Positions 32,527-40,848 of a stretch of DNA of 64,000 nucleotides are shown here, piece after piece. The stretch's first letter is position 1. Each line of letters starts with the position of its first letter. The stretch is from contig JAHDPO010000018.1 in NCBI GenBank assembly GCA_018434325.1, positions 1 through 64,000 on the forward strand, given 5' to 3'. A program made the translations under genes and the position numbers. The notes under the pieces are model-generated. The model saw nothing but the letters and a program-made list of their open reading frames with translations. It was not told where the DNA came from and ran no database searches. The stretch comes from Clostridia bacterium (GTDB taxonomy: Bacteria; Bacillota; Peptococcia; DRI-13; UBA5745).

Positions 32527-34898
32527 CGGGGTGATCCCTCCTGTTCCTCATAGATTTTTCGTAAAAAATAAGCGATGCCTCGGAGGACAAAGTCCACGCA
32601 GGGTATCGCCACACTATTTCCAAGAGCTTTATACCGGGCGCTGTCAGATGCCCCCGGAATTAGCGTCCAGCCATCGGGAAAACCTTGGAGCCGTTCACAT
32701 TCCAGAGGGGTAAGCCTGCGGATGAGGTTGCGCCTTTCCACAATGCATTTGTTCTGACTGACATACTGGCTGCCGATGCCTTTCTCATCTCCACGGCAAA
32801 GCGCGCCCACCACCTCTTGGTATGGCTCACACACTGCGTGCCGGTCGCTGGTTGTAATGGTGTAGCTGATGTCCGGCTGACAGCCGAGGCCGTTGCCGCC
32901 GTTTTCCGGCTCCCGGTCGATGGTGTTTCCGGCAATGCAGATGGTTTCCTGCAAAATAGCAATGCCGCCTTGGTTCTTGCTGGGATCGGGGCTGGTTGTG
33001 TCAATGGTTCTGGCAACCTCCGTTTCCCGGCATCCCGAATGGGGATTTGCTGATTTCATGCTGTTGGATTCCTTGGAATCCAGCGAAAAGGCAACGGCAC
33101 TGCCCACCAGCGGAACATTATTGCCGCCTGTTCCCATCCGGGCGGACATGGTGGGCGCTACTGCATGGGGGCCGGTGTAGCGGCTGTCAATGCCGTGATT
33201 TTCAAATAATACCGGCTGATTATTGCCACTCATCCCGGCACTTGCCGTAATGGTCGGGCAGATGCCCTCGCCAATTTCAGCGCCGCCCTGCTGGGTCGCC
33301 ATGACCAGCGGCTGATTGTTCCCGCCCTGCCCGAAGCCTGCGGATACTGTCTGCGACACATCCAACGGTCCGGTAAAGCGGGAATCTTGTGCGTGGTTGT
33401 CAAACACCAGCGGCTGGTGTCCATGCTCCTGTGCGCGGAGGGTGCCGGTGATATCCTCGGTACAGTGCATCTGACTGCCGCCCTGATCGTTGAGGCACAG
33501 TACCGATGGGGCCGTGCCGGTTTTAATGGTGGGTGAGCACTCCGCCTGATAGCCGATTCCTCTCGCATCGGCGCTGGCATTTCCGCAGAAGCCCGCGGTA
33601 AGCACACAGGGATAGCCCTGTCCGGCCTGCCCACCGCCGCCGGTAATAGAGGTGTGTACCTCCGGTGAGAGAAAGCAGTCGCCGTCACCCTTGCTGACAA
33701 CGCCTGCCGCAAACAGAAGCCCTGCCGGGTTTCTTCCCCCGCCGCCGTCCGCACCGGCAAGAGTCGGCGCCACACCCTCCGGCGTGAACACACGGCTTTG
33801 CTGGGTATCCCAGCCGTTCAGACAGTTTGGCTGAGATACAAGGGGAGGATGCCCGCCCATACCGGCGCGCAGCGTGGACGCCACATCCTCGGTGACATCC
33901 ATCCGTTCGCCGCCCTGATCGTTTAAGCACAACAGCGGTTCTGCCACAAAGGTCTGCTGTTTCATCCCCGGCTGAGCCTGTACTGCCCCTGCAATATCGT
34001 GCAAATCCCGCACTTCATCACGTTGGTTGGCGGCGAAAGCAATGGGTATTCTTTCTTCTGTCTGAATATATCCGTGCCCACCGCCTTCACCACTATAGAG
34101 GGCGGGCCATGTTCCGGTTTCTTCAAAAATGCGGCGGCTCTGTACATCCCATGGGGTCAGGCAAGCCCCGCCTGTATCATCAGTGCGTCCCTGAGCTGGG
34201 GCGGCAGCTCCTTGCCGCGGGCCTCCGCTCTGCGCAATATCCCCAAACAGGCTGTCTTGCTTAAATAGTATTTCGGGTGCGGTCGTGCCTCCAAAATCTG
34301 CGACAAGGAAGATGCGACGGCGGCGCTGGGCGACTCCCCAGAATTGAGCGTCCATGACTCTCCAAGCCAGGCTGAATTCATTTCCCAAAAGGACAGCCCC
34401 AGCAGATTCCCAGCGCCCGGACTCAGGTCGAGGCACATCACAGGCACTGTACTTAATGCGGACGATCTCCTCAATGACCGCCCGGAAGTCCTCCCCCTCT
34501 GCGGAGCTGAAGGCTCCGGGGACATTCTCCCAAACGAGGTATCGAGGTCGAACAAGGTGAGCTGGTACGTTTCGTTGCTCATCGGATTTTCTCATCTCCT
34601 TCGCAATGCGTGTCTGCTCCATAAACAGGCCGGAACGCTCACCCGCCAAGCCCCGGCGCTGGCCAGCGACCGATAAATCTTGACACGGGCTGCCGCCGCA
34701 AATGACGTCCACAGGCGGCAATTTCGCTCCGTCCAGCTTTGTAATATCCCCGACATGGAGCATTTCGGGGAATCGGATTTTCGTCACTTCAATGGGAAAG
34801 GCTTCGATTTCACTGGCCCATACGGGAGTGATACCGTTGCGGATAGCCGCCAATGGAAAACCTCCGATCCCATCGAAGAGGCTCCCCATCGTCATCAT
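32502..34898 (-). CDS. C5-cytosine DNA methyltransferase with a large repeat insertion
   Basis: A 798-residue Dcm-type enzyme. Motif I is GSLFDGIGGF (5-14), motif IV GGSPCQDLS with the catalytic Cys72, motif VI ENVPG (124-128), and motif VIII QRRRRIF (191-197). Motif IX (RRLTPLECERLQGFPDGW) and motif X (ALGNSVA) come only after residue 735. The region between, about 530 residues, takes the place of a target-recognition domain. It is built from imperfect repeats of the kind V-x-x-T-[LMI]-x-A with Gly/Asn-rich turns and recurring NNQPLV and CLNDQGG blocks. All catalytic motifs are intact, so it may protect the ICE from restriction. The insertion's role is unknown. Confidence 0.88.
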   Translation of the reverse strand: MMTMGSLFDGIGGFPLAAIRNGITPVWASEIEAFPIEVTKIRFPEMLHVGDITKLDGAKLPPVDVICGGSPCQDLSVAGQRRGLAGERSGLFMEQTRIAKEMRKSDEQRNVPAHLVRPRYLVWENVPGAFSSAEGEDFRAVIEEIVRIKYSACDVPRPESGRWESAGAVLLGNEFSLAWRVMDAQFWGVAQRRRRIFLVADFGGTTAPEILFKQDSLFGDIAQSGGPRQGAAAPAQGRTDDTGGACLTPWDVQSRRIFEETGTWPALYSGEGGGHGYIQTEERIPIAFAANQRDEVRDLHDIAGAVQAQPGMKQQTFVAEPLLCLNDQGGERMDVTEDVASTLRAGMGGHPPLVSQPNCLNGWDTQQSRVFTPEGVAPTLAGADGGGGRNPAGLLFAAGVVSKGDGDCFLSPEVHTSITGGGGQAGQGYPCVLTAGFCGNASADARGIGYQAECSPTIKTGTAPSVLCLNDQGGSQMHCTEDITGTLRAQEHGHQPLVFDNHAQDSRFTGPLDVSQTVSAGFGQGGNNQPLVMATQQGGAEIGEGICPTITASAGMSGNNQPVLFENHGIDSRYTGPHAVAPTMSARMGTGGNNVPLVGSAVAFSLDSKESNSMKSANPHSGCRETEVARTIDTTSPDPSKNQGGIAILQETICIAGNTIDREPENGGNGLGCQPDISYTITTSDRHAVCEPYQEVVGALCRGDEKGIGSQYVSQNKCIVERRNLIRRLTPLECERLQGFPDGWTLIPGASDSARYKALGNSVAIPCVDFVLRGIAYFLRKIYEEQEGSPRCTSTPTT

Positions 34899-35281
34899 CA
34901 GGCCATCCTCATCGCCTGCTGGGGAGCTTCGGCCGGTTCGGTGCCTTTGGCTCTGCCGATGGCAAAGCCGTTTTCCTGTTCCATCACCCGGCGAACCGGG
35001 ATTCCGATTCTGACCGCTTCCTCGATTTCAAGGTGCATTCCATAGGAGATGCGGTCGCCGTAGCACCACAACTCGTCACAGCGGGGCAGCATGGCAAGTC
35101 CCATATCCAGACCCGCCTGACGCTCCTGCGGATTGGAATCATCAAGGAGCTGCGGATATAACAGATGGGGCGCAAAAAAAGCGTGCCCCTCGTTCATCAC
35201 ATGGCGGCACGCTTTCCTGGCAAATGCGGTGTTCTGTTCGATGTCCCCGGCATAAGGGGACGCCACATAGATTAATTTCAT
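34898..35281 (-). CDS. DUF4406 / nucleoside deoxyribosyltransferase-like protein
   Basis: A 127-residue protein with the DUF4406 pattern: KLIYVASPYAGDIEQNTAFA, the FFAPHLLYPQLLDD loop, GLAMLPRCDELWCYG and SYGMHLEIEEAVRIGIPVRR. The fold is that of nucleoside 2-deoxyribosyltransferases, and the Glu in HLEIEEA may be catalytic. Such proteins are common on phages and ICEs. The tail APQQAMRMA belongs to the shared Met-rich set. Its stop overlaps the methylase start, linking the two in translation. Confidence 0.8.
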   Translation of the reverse strand: MKLIYVASPYAGDIEQNTAFARKACRHVMNEGHAFFAPHLLYPQLLDDSNPQERQAGLDMGLAMLPRCDELWCYGDRISYGMHLEIEEAVRIGIPVRRVMEQENGFAIGRAKGTEPAEAPQQAMRMA

Positions 35282-35300
35282 AGGCTTTTCCTTTCTGTGC

Positions 35301-36206
35301 TTATTTCGGCGCTACCGCCTGTACGATGGTGCGGGTGGTGTTGACGGCAGCCTGTGCGGTATACACGGCGCTCATCACGTTGGCCTTTGTACTGGTATCC
35401 AGCCCGAAGGCTCCGGCAATTCGCGGTACTTCTCCTGCGGCCAGCATCAGACCAAGCCCCAGCAGAGCGTGGGTTCGCAGCACCATAAGCCCCGCCGCAA
35501 GGATGGTTGCCTGCAAAAATGTGGTGAGGCACAGACCGATGATCTGCTTGCACCACTGTGTAAAACCGTCGATGTAGCCGCGGGGAACGGAAAACATATA
35601 CAGGCTGCCCACGGCAATCTGTATGAGCAGGATGCCGCCGCGCTTCAGGTTGGCAAAGAACACCTTAATGACCGCGTACCCCATCATGATGATCATAAAG
35701 AGCAGCAGGATGGGGCTTGTAATGACAGCCAGCCCTCCGAACACGCCGGAGCCCATGGCGCCAACCATATCCGGTGAGCTGCCAAGCTCGGAAATGATGT
35801 TCCCGGCAAGGTCGCCAAAGCTGGTTCCATAGCCGGTGATCCCCGCCGTGAGGCTGCTCTGGAGATTGACCGAGAGCTTGAACAGCTCCACCGGCACGAT
35901 GGTAAAAAGGGACACCGCCATAAAGCCCTTAATGGCGTTTAAGGCGGTGTCCTTGATGCTGCCCCGGCCGTGCTGGTACTCGATGCCGGTTTCAAACGCC
36001 GACACCACCAGCCCGGTTCCATACAGCGCCCAAGCCAGATAGGAAAAAAACAGGACGATGGACTGCACCCAGCTCATTTCGAACAGCTCCACGCCCATAT
36101 TTCCCATCTGTGCAAAAAAATCGGCCAGAAAACCGACCACCTGTCCGTAGAGCCATTCGATGATCTGATCCATCACGGTTCCAAGGACAAAGTCCCATAT
36201 GAACAT
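35301..36206 (-). CDS. TrbL/VirB6-like T4SS channel protein
   Basis: A 301-residue polytopic membrane protein with about six hydrophobic segments. It matches the clostridial VirB6/TrbL family: VMDQIIEWLYGQVVGFLADF at the start, a long periplasm-equivalent loop, SVPRGYIDGFTQWCKQIIGL, and a C-terminal AAGEVPRIAGAFGLDTS block. It forms the inner-membrane channel of the secretion system. GAAAGGGGTGAG precedes the ATG. The second cargo block separates it from the DUF3852 gene that probably once lay just upstream. Confidence 0.88.
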   Translation of the reverse strand: MFIWDFVLGTVMDQIIEWLYGQVVGFLADFFAQMGNMGVELFEMSWVQSIVLFFSYLAWALYGTGLVVSAFETGIEYQHGRGSIKDTALNAIKGFMAVSLFTIVPVELFKLSVNLQSSLTAGITGYGTSFGDLAGNIISELGSSPDMVGAMGSGVFGGLAVITSPILLLFMIIMMGYAVIKVFFANLKRGGILLIQIAVGSLYMFSVPRGYIDGFTQWCKQIIGLCLTTFLQATILAAGLMVLRTHALLGLGLMLAAGEVPRIAGAFGLDTSTKANVMSAVYTAQAAVNTTRTIVQAVAPK

Positions 36207-36237
36207 TGGATTCTCACCCCTTTCTGTGGAAATAAAA

Positions 36238-36272
36238 AAGGCACACCATGCAATAAAATGCGGTGTGCCTGC
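36238..36272 (-). terminator. Hairpin with U-tract upstream of the trbL-like gene
   Basis: AGGCACACC and GGTGTGCCT form a perfect 9-bp stem with an inner GCAT/ATGC extension, followed on the minus strand by TTTTTT. It could end transcripts coming from upstream or act as an attenuator before trbL. A similar hairpin occurs at 38183-38218. Confidence 0.65.
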
Positions 36273-36406
36273 ATATCTGTCTGAACGGATTTCTGACAGG
36301 GTGCTAACATTTAGAAAACTTCAGAAACGACTTGACAATCCGTCCGGTCAGAGCTTCAATACCACACAACGGTGGCCGCCGAAATAAGGAAAAGGAGGTC
36401 TATTGT

Positions 36407-36574
36407 GTGGCAGATTACAAAAAAATGTATGATTCGCTGTTTAACGATGTGACGGATGCCATCTCGCTGCTTCAGCGTGCGCAGCAAAAGACGGAGGAGC
36501 TTTTTATCTCCGGTGATGACGGCGTTATTGTGGAACTCAAAAGAGATTCAGAGCCCGACGGCAACGATAAATAG
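36407..36574 (+). CDS. Small hypothetical protein, plus strand
   Basis: A 55-residue helical protein (VADYKKMYDSLFNDVTDAIS followed by LLQRAQQKTEELF) with an acidic tail. I recall near-identical small proteins scattered through clostridial genomes and prophages, function unknown. The GTG start at 36407 has AAGGAGG 8 bp upstream, and a perfect terminator follows. It is therefore a complete transcription unit, opposite in direction to the transfer operon. Confidence 0.6.
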   Translation: MADYKKMYDSLFNDVTDAISLLQRAQQKTEELFISGDDGVIVELKRDSEPDGNDK

Positions 36575-36593
36575 CATAGCCCGTTTACAAAAA

Positions 36594-36630
36594 GCAAGGA
36601 GAGCGGTTCTGCCGCCCTCCTTGTTTTGCT
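36594..36630 (+). terminator. Terminator after the 55-residue gene
   Basis: CAAGGAGAGCGG pairs with CCGCCCTCCTTG (one mismatch) around TTCTG, followed by TTTT. Confidence 0.8.
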
Positions 36631-36800
36631 GCTGCAAACGTCTTTTGGGGGAAATAAAAAAGGCTCTATAATAAATGTTGTGGTGTTTAAGAGATTAAAT
36701 GCTACAACATTTTTTAATTCAGGCAAAAAAAGATAGAGCATAAAGCAGATCTCAAGTAGAATGAAGTTGCAACACACACATTCGAAAGGAGATCAAACTC

Positions 36801-37985
36801 ATGCTCTATCCTAATTGTACAGCAGACCTGCTGGGATTGAAAGATGTAATTGTGACCAAAGTCGAAAATTTAAACAATCAAGTCCATGTATGGCTGGAGC
36901 CAGTACTTCAAATGCAAGTCTGCCCGGCCTGCCGTCATGAAACGAAAAGGACGCATTCCTATCGGGAGCAACTTGTAAAAGATCTGCCGCTTCAGGGCCT
37001 AAGCTGCACCCTTCATCTGCGGAAACGGCGCTACTTTTGCCCCCACTGCGGAACTGTTTTTCAGGAGAAGCTTTCCTTTCTTGCACGGTACCAACGTAAT
37101 ACAAACCGGCTTCATTCGAAAATTTTGCATGATTACGGCTGTGAATATTCCACAGCTTCTATTGCAAAGAGAAACGGTGTTTCTGTCGCAACCGCAGTAA
37201 GAATCTTCGATAGGGTCTCCTATCCGCTGCCAAATCTGCCCAGAGTTCTTTCCATTGACGAATTCAAGGGAAACGCCGGCGGCCGCAAGTTTCAATGCAT
37301 CCTCACTGATCCTGTAAAACATAGGGTCCTGGACATCCTTCCTTCCAAGAAAAGCAAGGATTTGATCGCCTACTTCCTTCAGTTTCCTCCGGAAAAGCGC
37401 AAACAGGTTCAATATCTTGTGATGGACATGAGCCTTCAGTTCCGGGATGTCATGACACTCTGTTTTCCACAGGCCAGTGTAATCACCGACAAGTTTCACG
37501 TCTGCAGGTATGTGACCTGGGCATTAGAAAACGTTAGAAAATCAGAACAGAAAAAATTTAGCGATGAACGGCGGAAATACTTTAAGAGAAGCCGTTGGTT
37601 GCTCCTGTCCCGACAGCAAAAGCTTACTGAAGAACAGTGTCAGCAACTTGAAAATATGCTCTGTGTATCTGAGAAACTCCGCAAGGCATATTGGCTGAAA
37701 GAAAACTTTTATGCATTTATGGACAGCAAAGATATCTATGAAGCAAAAAAGAACCTAAAAAACTGGAATCTGTGTGTAGGGGTTGCACAGCTTGAAGAGT
37801 TTCAGAAATGCTTCGAGATCATCAACAAATGGCAACCATACATACTCAGAGCATTCAGCTTGGGTTATACAAACGGATTTACGGAAGGCTGCAATAATCG
37901 GATCAAAGTCCTGAAGCGAAACTGTTATGGAGTCCGGAACTTTACCCGTTTCCGAAATCGAATCCTTCACATGATGGCAGCTTGA
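36801..37985 (+). CDS. ISL3 family transposase
   Basis: A 394-residue transposase. An N-terminal zinc-finger pair (CPACRHETKRTHSY and CPHCGTVFQEK) and a helix-turn-helix (STASIAKRNGVSVATAVRIF) bind the ends. The DDE catalytic core begins RVLSIDEFKGNAGGRKF and continues VQYLVMDMSLQFRDV and ITDKFHVCRYV, and the final Glu is probably in GFTEGCNNRIKVLKR. Length and motifs fit ISL3. No frameshift was seen, so it may be active. AAAGGAGAT precedes the ATG. Confidence 0.93.
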   Translation: MLYPNCTADLLGLKDVIVTKVENLNNQVHVWLEPVLQMQVCPACRHETKRTHSYREQLVKDLPLQGLSCTLHLRKRRYFCPHCGTVFQEKLSFLARYQRNTNRLHSKILHDYGCEYSTASIAKRNGVSVATAVRIFDRVSYPLPNLPRVLSIDEFKGNAGGRKFQCILTDPVKHRVLDILPSKKSKDLIAYFLQFPPEKRKQVQYLVMDMSLQFRDVMTLCFPQASVITDKFHVCRYVTWALENVRKSEQKKFSDERRKYFKRSRWLLLSRQQKLTEEQCQQLENMLCVSEKLRKAYWLKENFYAFMDSKDIYEAKKNLKNWNLCVGVAQLEEFQKCFEIINKWQPYILRAFSLGYTNGFTEGCNNRIKVLKRNCYGVRNFTRFRNRILHMMAA

Positions 37986-38079
37986 TTGCCATAAATGAAT
38001 CTTTCCATTGTTTTAACTCCTGGCTTGCATACAAAGCAGCCGATTTTATGATGTCCTTTTTTGCTTCCCCTTCATAAAA

Positions 38080-38112
38080 CAATCTGGCGATGGAAAATCC
38101 ATCGCCAGATTG
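38080..38112 (+). terminator. Terminator inside the IS after the transposase
   Basis: A perfect 14-bp stem, CAATCTGGCGATGG with its complement, around AAAAT lies about 95 bp after the transposase stop; a T-rich tract follows at 38118 onward. Confidence 0.75.
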
Positions 38113-38182
38113 AAATACATTTTTTCTTGTTTTTTTATTTTACTTGAGAGCTCCACCACAACATTTGACATAGAGCCAATAA

Positions 38183-38218
38183 AAAAGGCACACCGTGGGT
38201 TCATTCACAGTGCGCCTT
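38183..38218 (-). terminator. Terminator of the WYL-GyrI-VOC-PNPOx operon
   Basis: On the minus strand AAGGCGCACTGTG pairs with CACGGTGTGCCTT (with mismatches), and the stem is followed by TTTTTTATT. It lies about 40 bp after the PNPOx stop. Confidence 0.65.
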
Positions 38219-38257
38219 GGAGAATAGTTGCAACTCGCTGCCGACAGGGGTTTCAGA

Positions 38258-38677
38258 CTATACCGCAATCGTTTCCATGTGTTCAAAGTCAATGACCACA
38301 TCCGCTTGGTCAAAGGTGATTTCGAACAGGATAAGCGCAGGAAGTACATCAGGGATGCTCATAATGTATTCCGGCAGCTTCAATAGAAACTGATCCTTGA
38401 TGGCTTCCACCGAAACAGAGCTTTTCCGAACAATCCCATTCCTGACCCGAACGTGTTCTTCTCCACTTTCCGGAATCGTTGTGAATGCAGCATGAGGATT
38501 TTTCTCAAACTCCGCAACCTTTTGGTTGTCGCTAAAGGTGGAGAAATACAGGGCTTTCGTCTCTGCATCATAATAAAAATTGACGATGCGTACATTGGGC
38601 GCTCCGTCTGCCGCTGTAGCCAGCGCCATGGCTGTTTGTGTTTGCATCATGCGCTCAAATTCTTTTCTATAATCCAT
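38258..38677 (-). CDS. Pyridoxamine 5'-phosphate oxidase family (FMN-binding split barrel) protein
   Basis: A 139-residue FMN-binding split-barrel protein: ALATAADGAPNVRIVNFYYD, then LYFSTFSDNQKVAEFEKNPH, AAFTTIPESGEEHVRVRNG, and a C-terminal LILFEITFDQADVV strand. This pattern is typical of stand-alone PNPOx-like flavin proteins. It probably binds FMN or F420-like cofactors and reduces or senses a small molecule. It is the last gene of a four-gene minus-strand cargo operon. AAGGAGACGAAATAAC precedes the ATG. Confidence 0.83.
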   Translation of the reverse strand: MDYRKEFERMMQTQTAMALATAADGAPNVRIVNFYYDAETKALYFSTFSDNQKVAEFEKNPHAAFTTIPESGEEHVRVRNGIVRKSSVSVEAIKDQFLLKLPEYIMSIPDVLPALILFEITFDQADVVIDFEHMETIAV

Positions 38678-38725
38678 TTGTTATTTCGTCTCCTTCTTTT
38701 TAGGCATAGGCAATTGTGTAGCTGC

Positions 38726-39115
38726 TTATTTGGTAAAGGAACCAATTTCAATTAAGTTGCCCTCTGGATCTGCAACATAGCAAGTCCGCTGTCCCCACGG
38801 CTCTGTTGTAGGTTCTAAGACCGGCACGGCACCGTTTGACACAACCCGCTTAAAGGTATCATCTACTGCGGCATAGTTTTCTACACCCATCGCAATTTCA
38901 TAATGGCCATGGATGCCATTCGCATAAGAAAACGACCTTTTTGCCATCTGCTCAAAATCTGTTCTGCGATAAAGTAAAAACAAAGTGCCATCTTTCACCA
39001 GATAGACATTGCTGGAATCTTCTTCCTCCTTGATTTCAAACCCAAGAACATCACGGTAAAAACGCACCATAGTCGGCATATCTTTCACGAAAATTCCGAA
39101 GCCTTCTAATTTCAT
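38726..39115 (-). CDS. VOC family (glyoxalase/bleomycin resistance-like) protein
   Basis: A 129-residue vicinal-oxygen-chelate protein with two beta-alpha-beta-beta-beta units: EGFGIFVKDMPTMVRFYRDV opens the first, and GHYEIAMGVENYAAVDDTFK the second. WGQRTCYVADPEGNLIEI carries the C-terminal metal-binding Glu. Proteins of this kind bind or modify small molecules such as antibiotics or glutathione adducts. The substrate is unknown. It lies 13 bp downstream of the GyrI-like gene and is surely co-transcribed. Confidence 0.85.
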   Translation of the reverse strand: MKLEGFGIFVKDMPTMVRFYRDVLGFEIKEEEDSSNVYLVKDGTLFLLYRRTDFEQMAKRSFSYANGIHGHYEIAMGVENYAAVDDTFKRVVSNGAVPVLEPTTEPWGQRTCYVADPEGNLIEIGSFTK

Positions 39116-39128
39116 ACGTTTCCCCCCC

Positions 39129-39569
39129 TTACTTCAGAGCAATGTAGATATCAATATCACAGTTTTCCGGGTCGGCATTTCGGTATTCCTCGAAATCGCC
39201 TGTAAAGCTGCGGTCTAAATCCGTCTGCCAAATCTCTCCCCATGAGTCAGAGACGGCCTTTTCCATATGCCCATGCACAGAGAATTTTGCGTATTTTCCG
39301 GCAGGGATTGTTTTTACGGTCAGTTCAGGATTTTCTGCCTTGGAAACCTCATTACCCGCTGTTACACAGTACCCATCGGCCGTATAATCGGAATACAGCC
39401 CAATGGCGTACTCGTTTACCTTGTTTTTTATCACGGCATTGATGCCGCCTTGGTATAACTTCTCCCAAAGCCCGCCAATGATTTTCCCCATTTCAGGGTC
39501 GCTGTTGCTGGTCGCAGCACTTACCCCAACAATAATCTTTTCCTCTAAATGCACAACTTCGTAGTTCAT
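39129..39569 (-). CDS. GyrI-like / AraC-type effector-binding domain protein
   Basis: A 146-residue stand-alone GyrI-like (SOUL-type) small-molecule-binding domain: VHLEEKIIVGVSAATSNSDP, then GKIIGGLWEKLYQGG, YAIGLYSDYTADGYCVTAG, and KTIPAGKYAKFSVHGHMEKA. These domains bind hydrophobic or cationic ligands and are often fused to regulators. Here the domain is encoded directly downstream of a WYL regulator. AAGGAGGACGATC precedes the ATG. The ligand is unknown. Confidence 0.83.
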   Translation of the reverse strand: MNYEVVHLEEKIIVGVSAATSNSDPEMGKIIGGLWEKLYQGGINAVIKNKVNEYAIGLYSDYTADGYCVTAGNEVSKAENPELTVKTIPAGKYAKFSVHGHMEKAVSDSWGEIWQTDLDRSFTGDFEEYRNADPENCDIDIYIALK

Positions 39570-39635
39570 TTGATCGTCCTCCTTGTCTTTGATACTATCA
39601 TCATAGCAAAGACCAATTGACAGCAGCGTGTCATA

Positions 39636-40529
39636 TTATAAATATTGTGCCAGTGTTTTTTGCAGCTTATCCTTGATTTGCAGGCGGATATCCTCCGGTT
39701 CTATGATCTCACAATCCTCACCAAAGGTCGCAAGATATTGATAGACCCAATCGCCTCTGGGCATGGTGAGCGTCGCAATGAAATCACCGCTGGGAAGCGT
39801 TTTGTATTGTGAAAATTCATCATAGACACGATACGCCATTTTCTTTGACAGCTTCAGTGTGATTGTCACGAAATCATCTTGAAATATTTTTGTGCCTTCA
39901 AATATCTTCGCGGAGGCAGTGCGTTCAAAGCGCTCGTCAAGCAGCTTCAATTCTTTCATGCGCCGCAGTTTGAAAAACCGATAATCTTGACGCACTGTGC
40001 AGAAAGCATAAAGATACCAGCTCTGTCCCTTAAAGCAGAGTTTCATGGGTTCTGCTGTGCGCTGCGTGCTGCCCTCACTGCTGTGATACTGAAACGCCAC
40101 TTTTTTCTTTCCGAGAATGGCGCTTTTCAGCAGGCTGAACAGCTGCGCTTCCTCATCGGCGTTTGCCCAGCCGGAGAAATCAACTTCAACCCAATCGGCG
40201 CTGGTGTTTCCAAATAGGGAGGACAGCTTTTGCACCGCAGTATTGGTTTGCTCCAAGTTGACCGCATCTACTGCGTGAAGTGCAGCGAGAATATCTGACT
40301 TTTCGCCATCGGTCAGGACAGTTTTATTGAGAACGAAGTCAGGGAGCAGTGAAATTCCACCACCCTTGCCCTTGGTCATATAAATGGGTATTCCCGCCGA
40401 GGATAGAAGCTCTACATCCCGGTAAATCGTGCGGGGTGAAACCTCAAAGTGTGTTGCGAGCTCCCCGGCGGTCATACTTTTTTTGTTCAGCAATAGATAA
40501 ACCATTTCGAATAGCCTGTTAATCTGCAT
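39636..40529 (-). CDS. YafY-type HTH-11/WYL transcriptional regulator
   Basis: A 297-residue ligand-responsive regulator. The N-terminal HTH-11 domain (MTAGELATHFEVSPRTIYRD) binds DNA. The WYL domain carries the signature in FKGQSWYLYAFCTVRQDYRF. A C-terminal WCX extension ends the protein. It heads an operon with GyrI-like, VOC and PNPOx proteins and is likely its regulator. Its promoter region faces the first of three plus-strand cassettes. GAGGTGATAAT precedes the ATG. Confidence 0.88.
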   Translation of the reverse strand: MQINRLFEMVYLLLNKKSMTAGELATHFEVSPRTIYRDVELLSSAGIPIYMTKGKGGGISLLPDFVLNKTVLTDGEKSDILAALHAVDAVNLEQTNTAVQKLSSLFGNTSADWVEVDFSGWANADEEAQLFSLLKSAILGKKKVAFQYHSSEGSTQRTAEPMKLCFKGQSWYLYAFCTVRQDYRFFKLRRMKELKLLDERFERTASAKIFEGTKIFQDDFVTITLKLSKKMAYRVYDEFSQYKTLPSGDFIATLTMPRGDWVYQYLATFGEDCEIIEPEDIRLQIKDKLQKTLAQYL

Positions 40530-40613
40530 ATTATCACCTCTACTGCTTTTATTATAAGATGATAATATGACATCTACAAGACATATTAAAGCAACGAAAC
40601 ATTATTTGTTCCA

Positions 40614-40667
40614 CTACATCCCCAAAATCGTCCAGAGTATCCTTGCAAAAGGATGGCGAACGGACTT
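40614..40667 (-). pseudogene. Remnant of a DUF3852-like gene 3' end (copy 1)
   Basis: On the minus strand the last codons read VRHPFARILWTILGM and a stop. The ending WTILGM-stop is almost that of the intact DUF3852 gene at 44838 (IWTILGL-stop). The upstream part of the gene is missing. The copy marks the left edge of the monooxygenase cassette. Confidence 0.6.
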
Positions 40668-40710
40668 TTTCATAGTATCTGTGTCCTTTCCATTGTTCAT
40701 ATTTGTTTAA

Positions 40711-40739
40711 TTGAAAGTTCCGCTTTACTATGGTAAACT
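40711..40739 (+). promoter_or_regulatory. Promoter of the monooxygenase gene
   Basis: TTGAAA (40711-40716) and TAAACT (40734-40739) are 17 bp apart. The same boxes and surrounding 170 bp recur at 41409-41437 ahead of the AraC gene, so the promoter and leader are duplicated. Confidence 0.7.
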
Positions 40740-40848
40740 CACTTTATATATCTGCCGTGTAAAACTTTTGTGAAACGGTAGCATGGGAAATTAACGCTCG
40801 GTGAGCAAGTTTTATATAATTTATATAATGTGTGAGGTGGTGCAATAA

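Larger units (their letters stand above)
36661..38177 (+). mobile_element. ISL3-family insertion sequence, apparently complete
   Basis: Terminal inverted repeats begin GGCTCTATAATAAATGTTGT on the left and, on the complementary strand at the right end, GGCTCTATGTCAAATGTTGT, matching in all but three of the first 20 bases. An 8-bp AT-rich target duplication, aataaaaa, flanks both ends (36653-36660 and 38178-38185), as expected for ISL3. One base at the left end is ambiguous. A single intact transposase gene lies inside. The sequence context suggests insertion into a terminator-like site. Confidence 0.88.
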
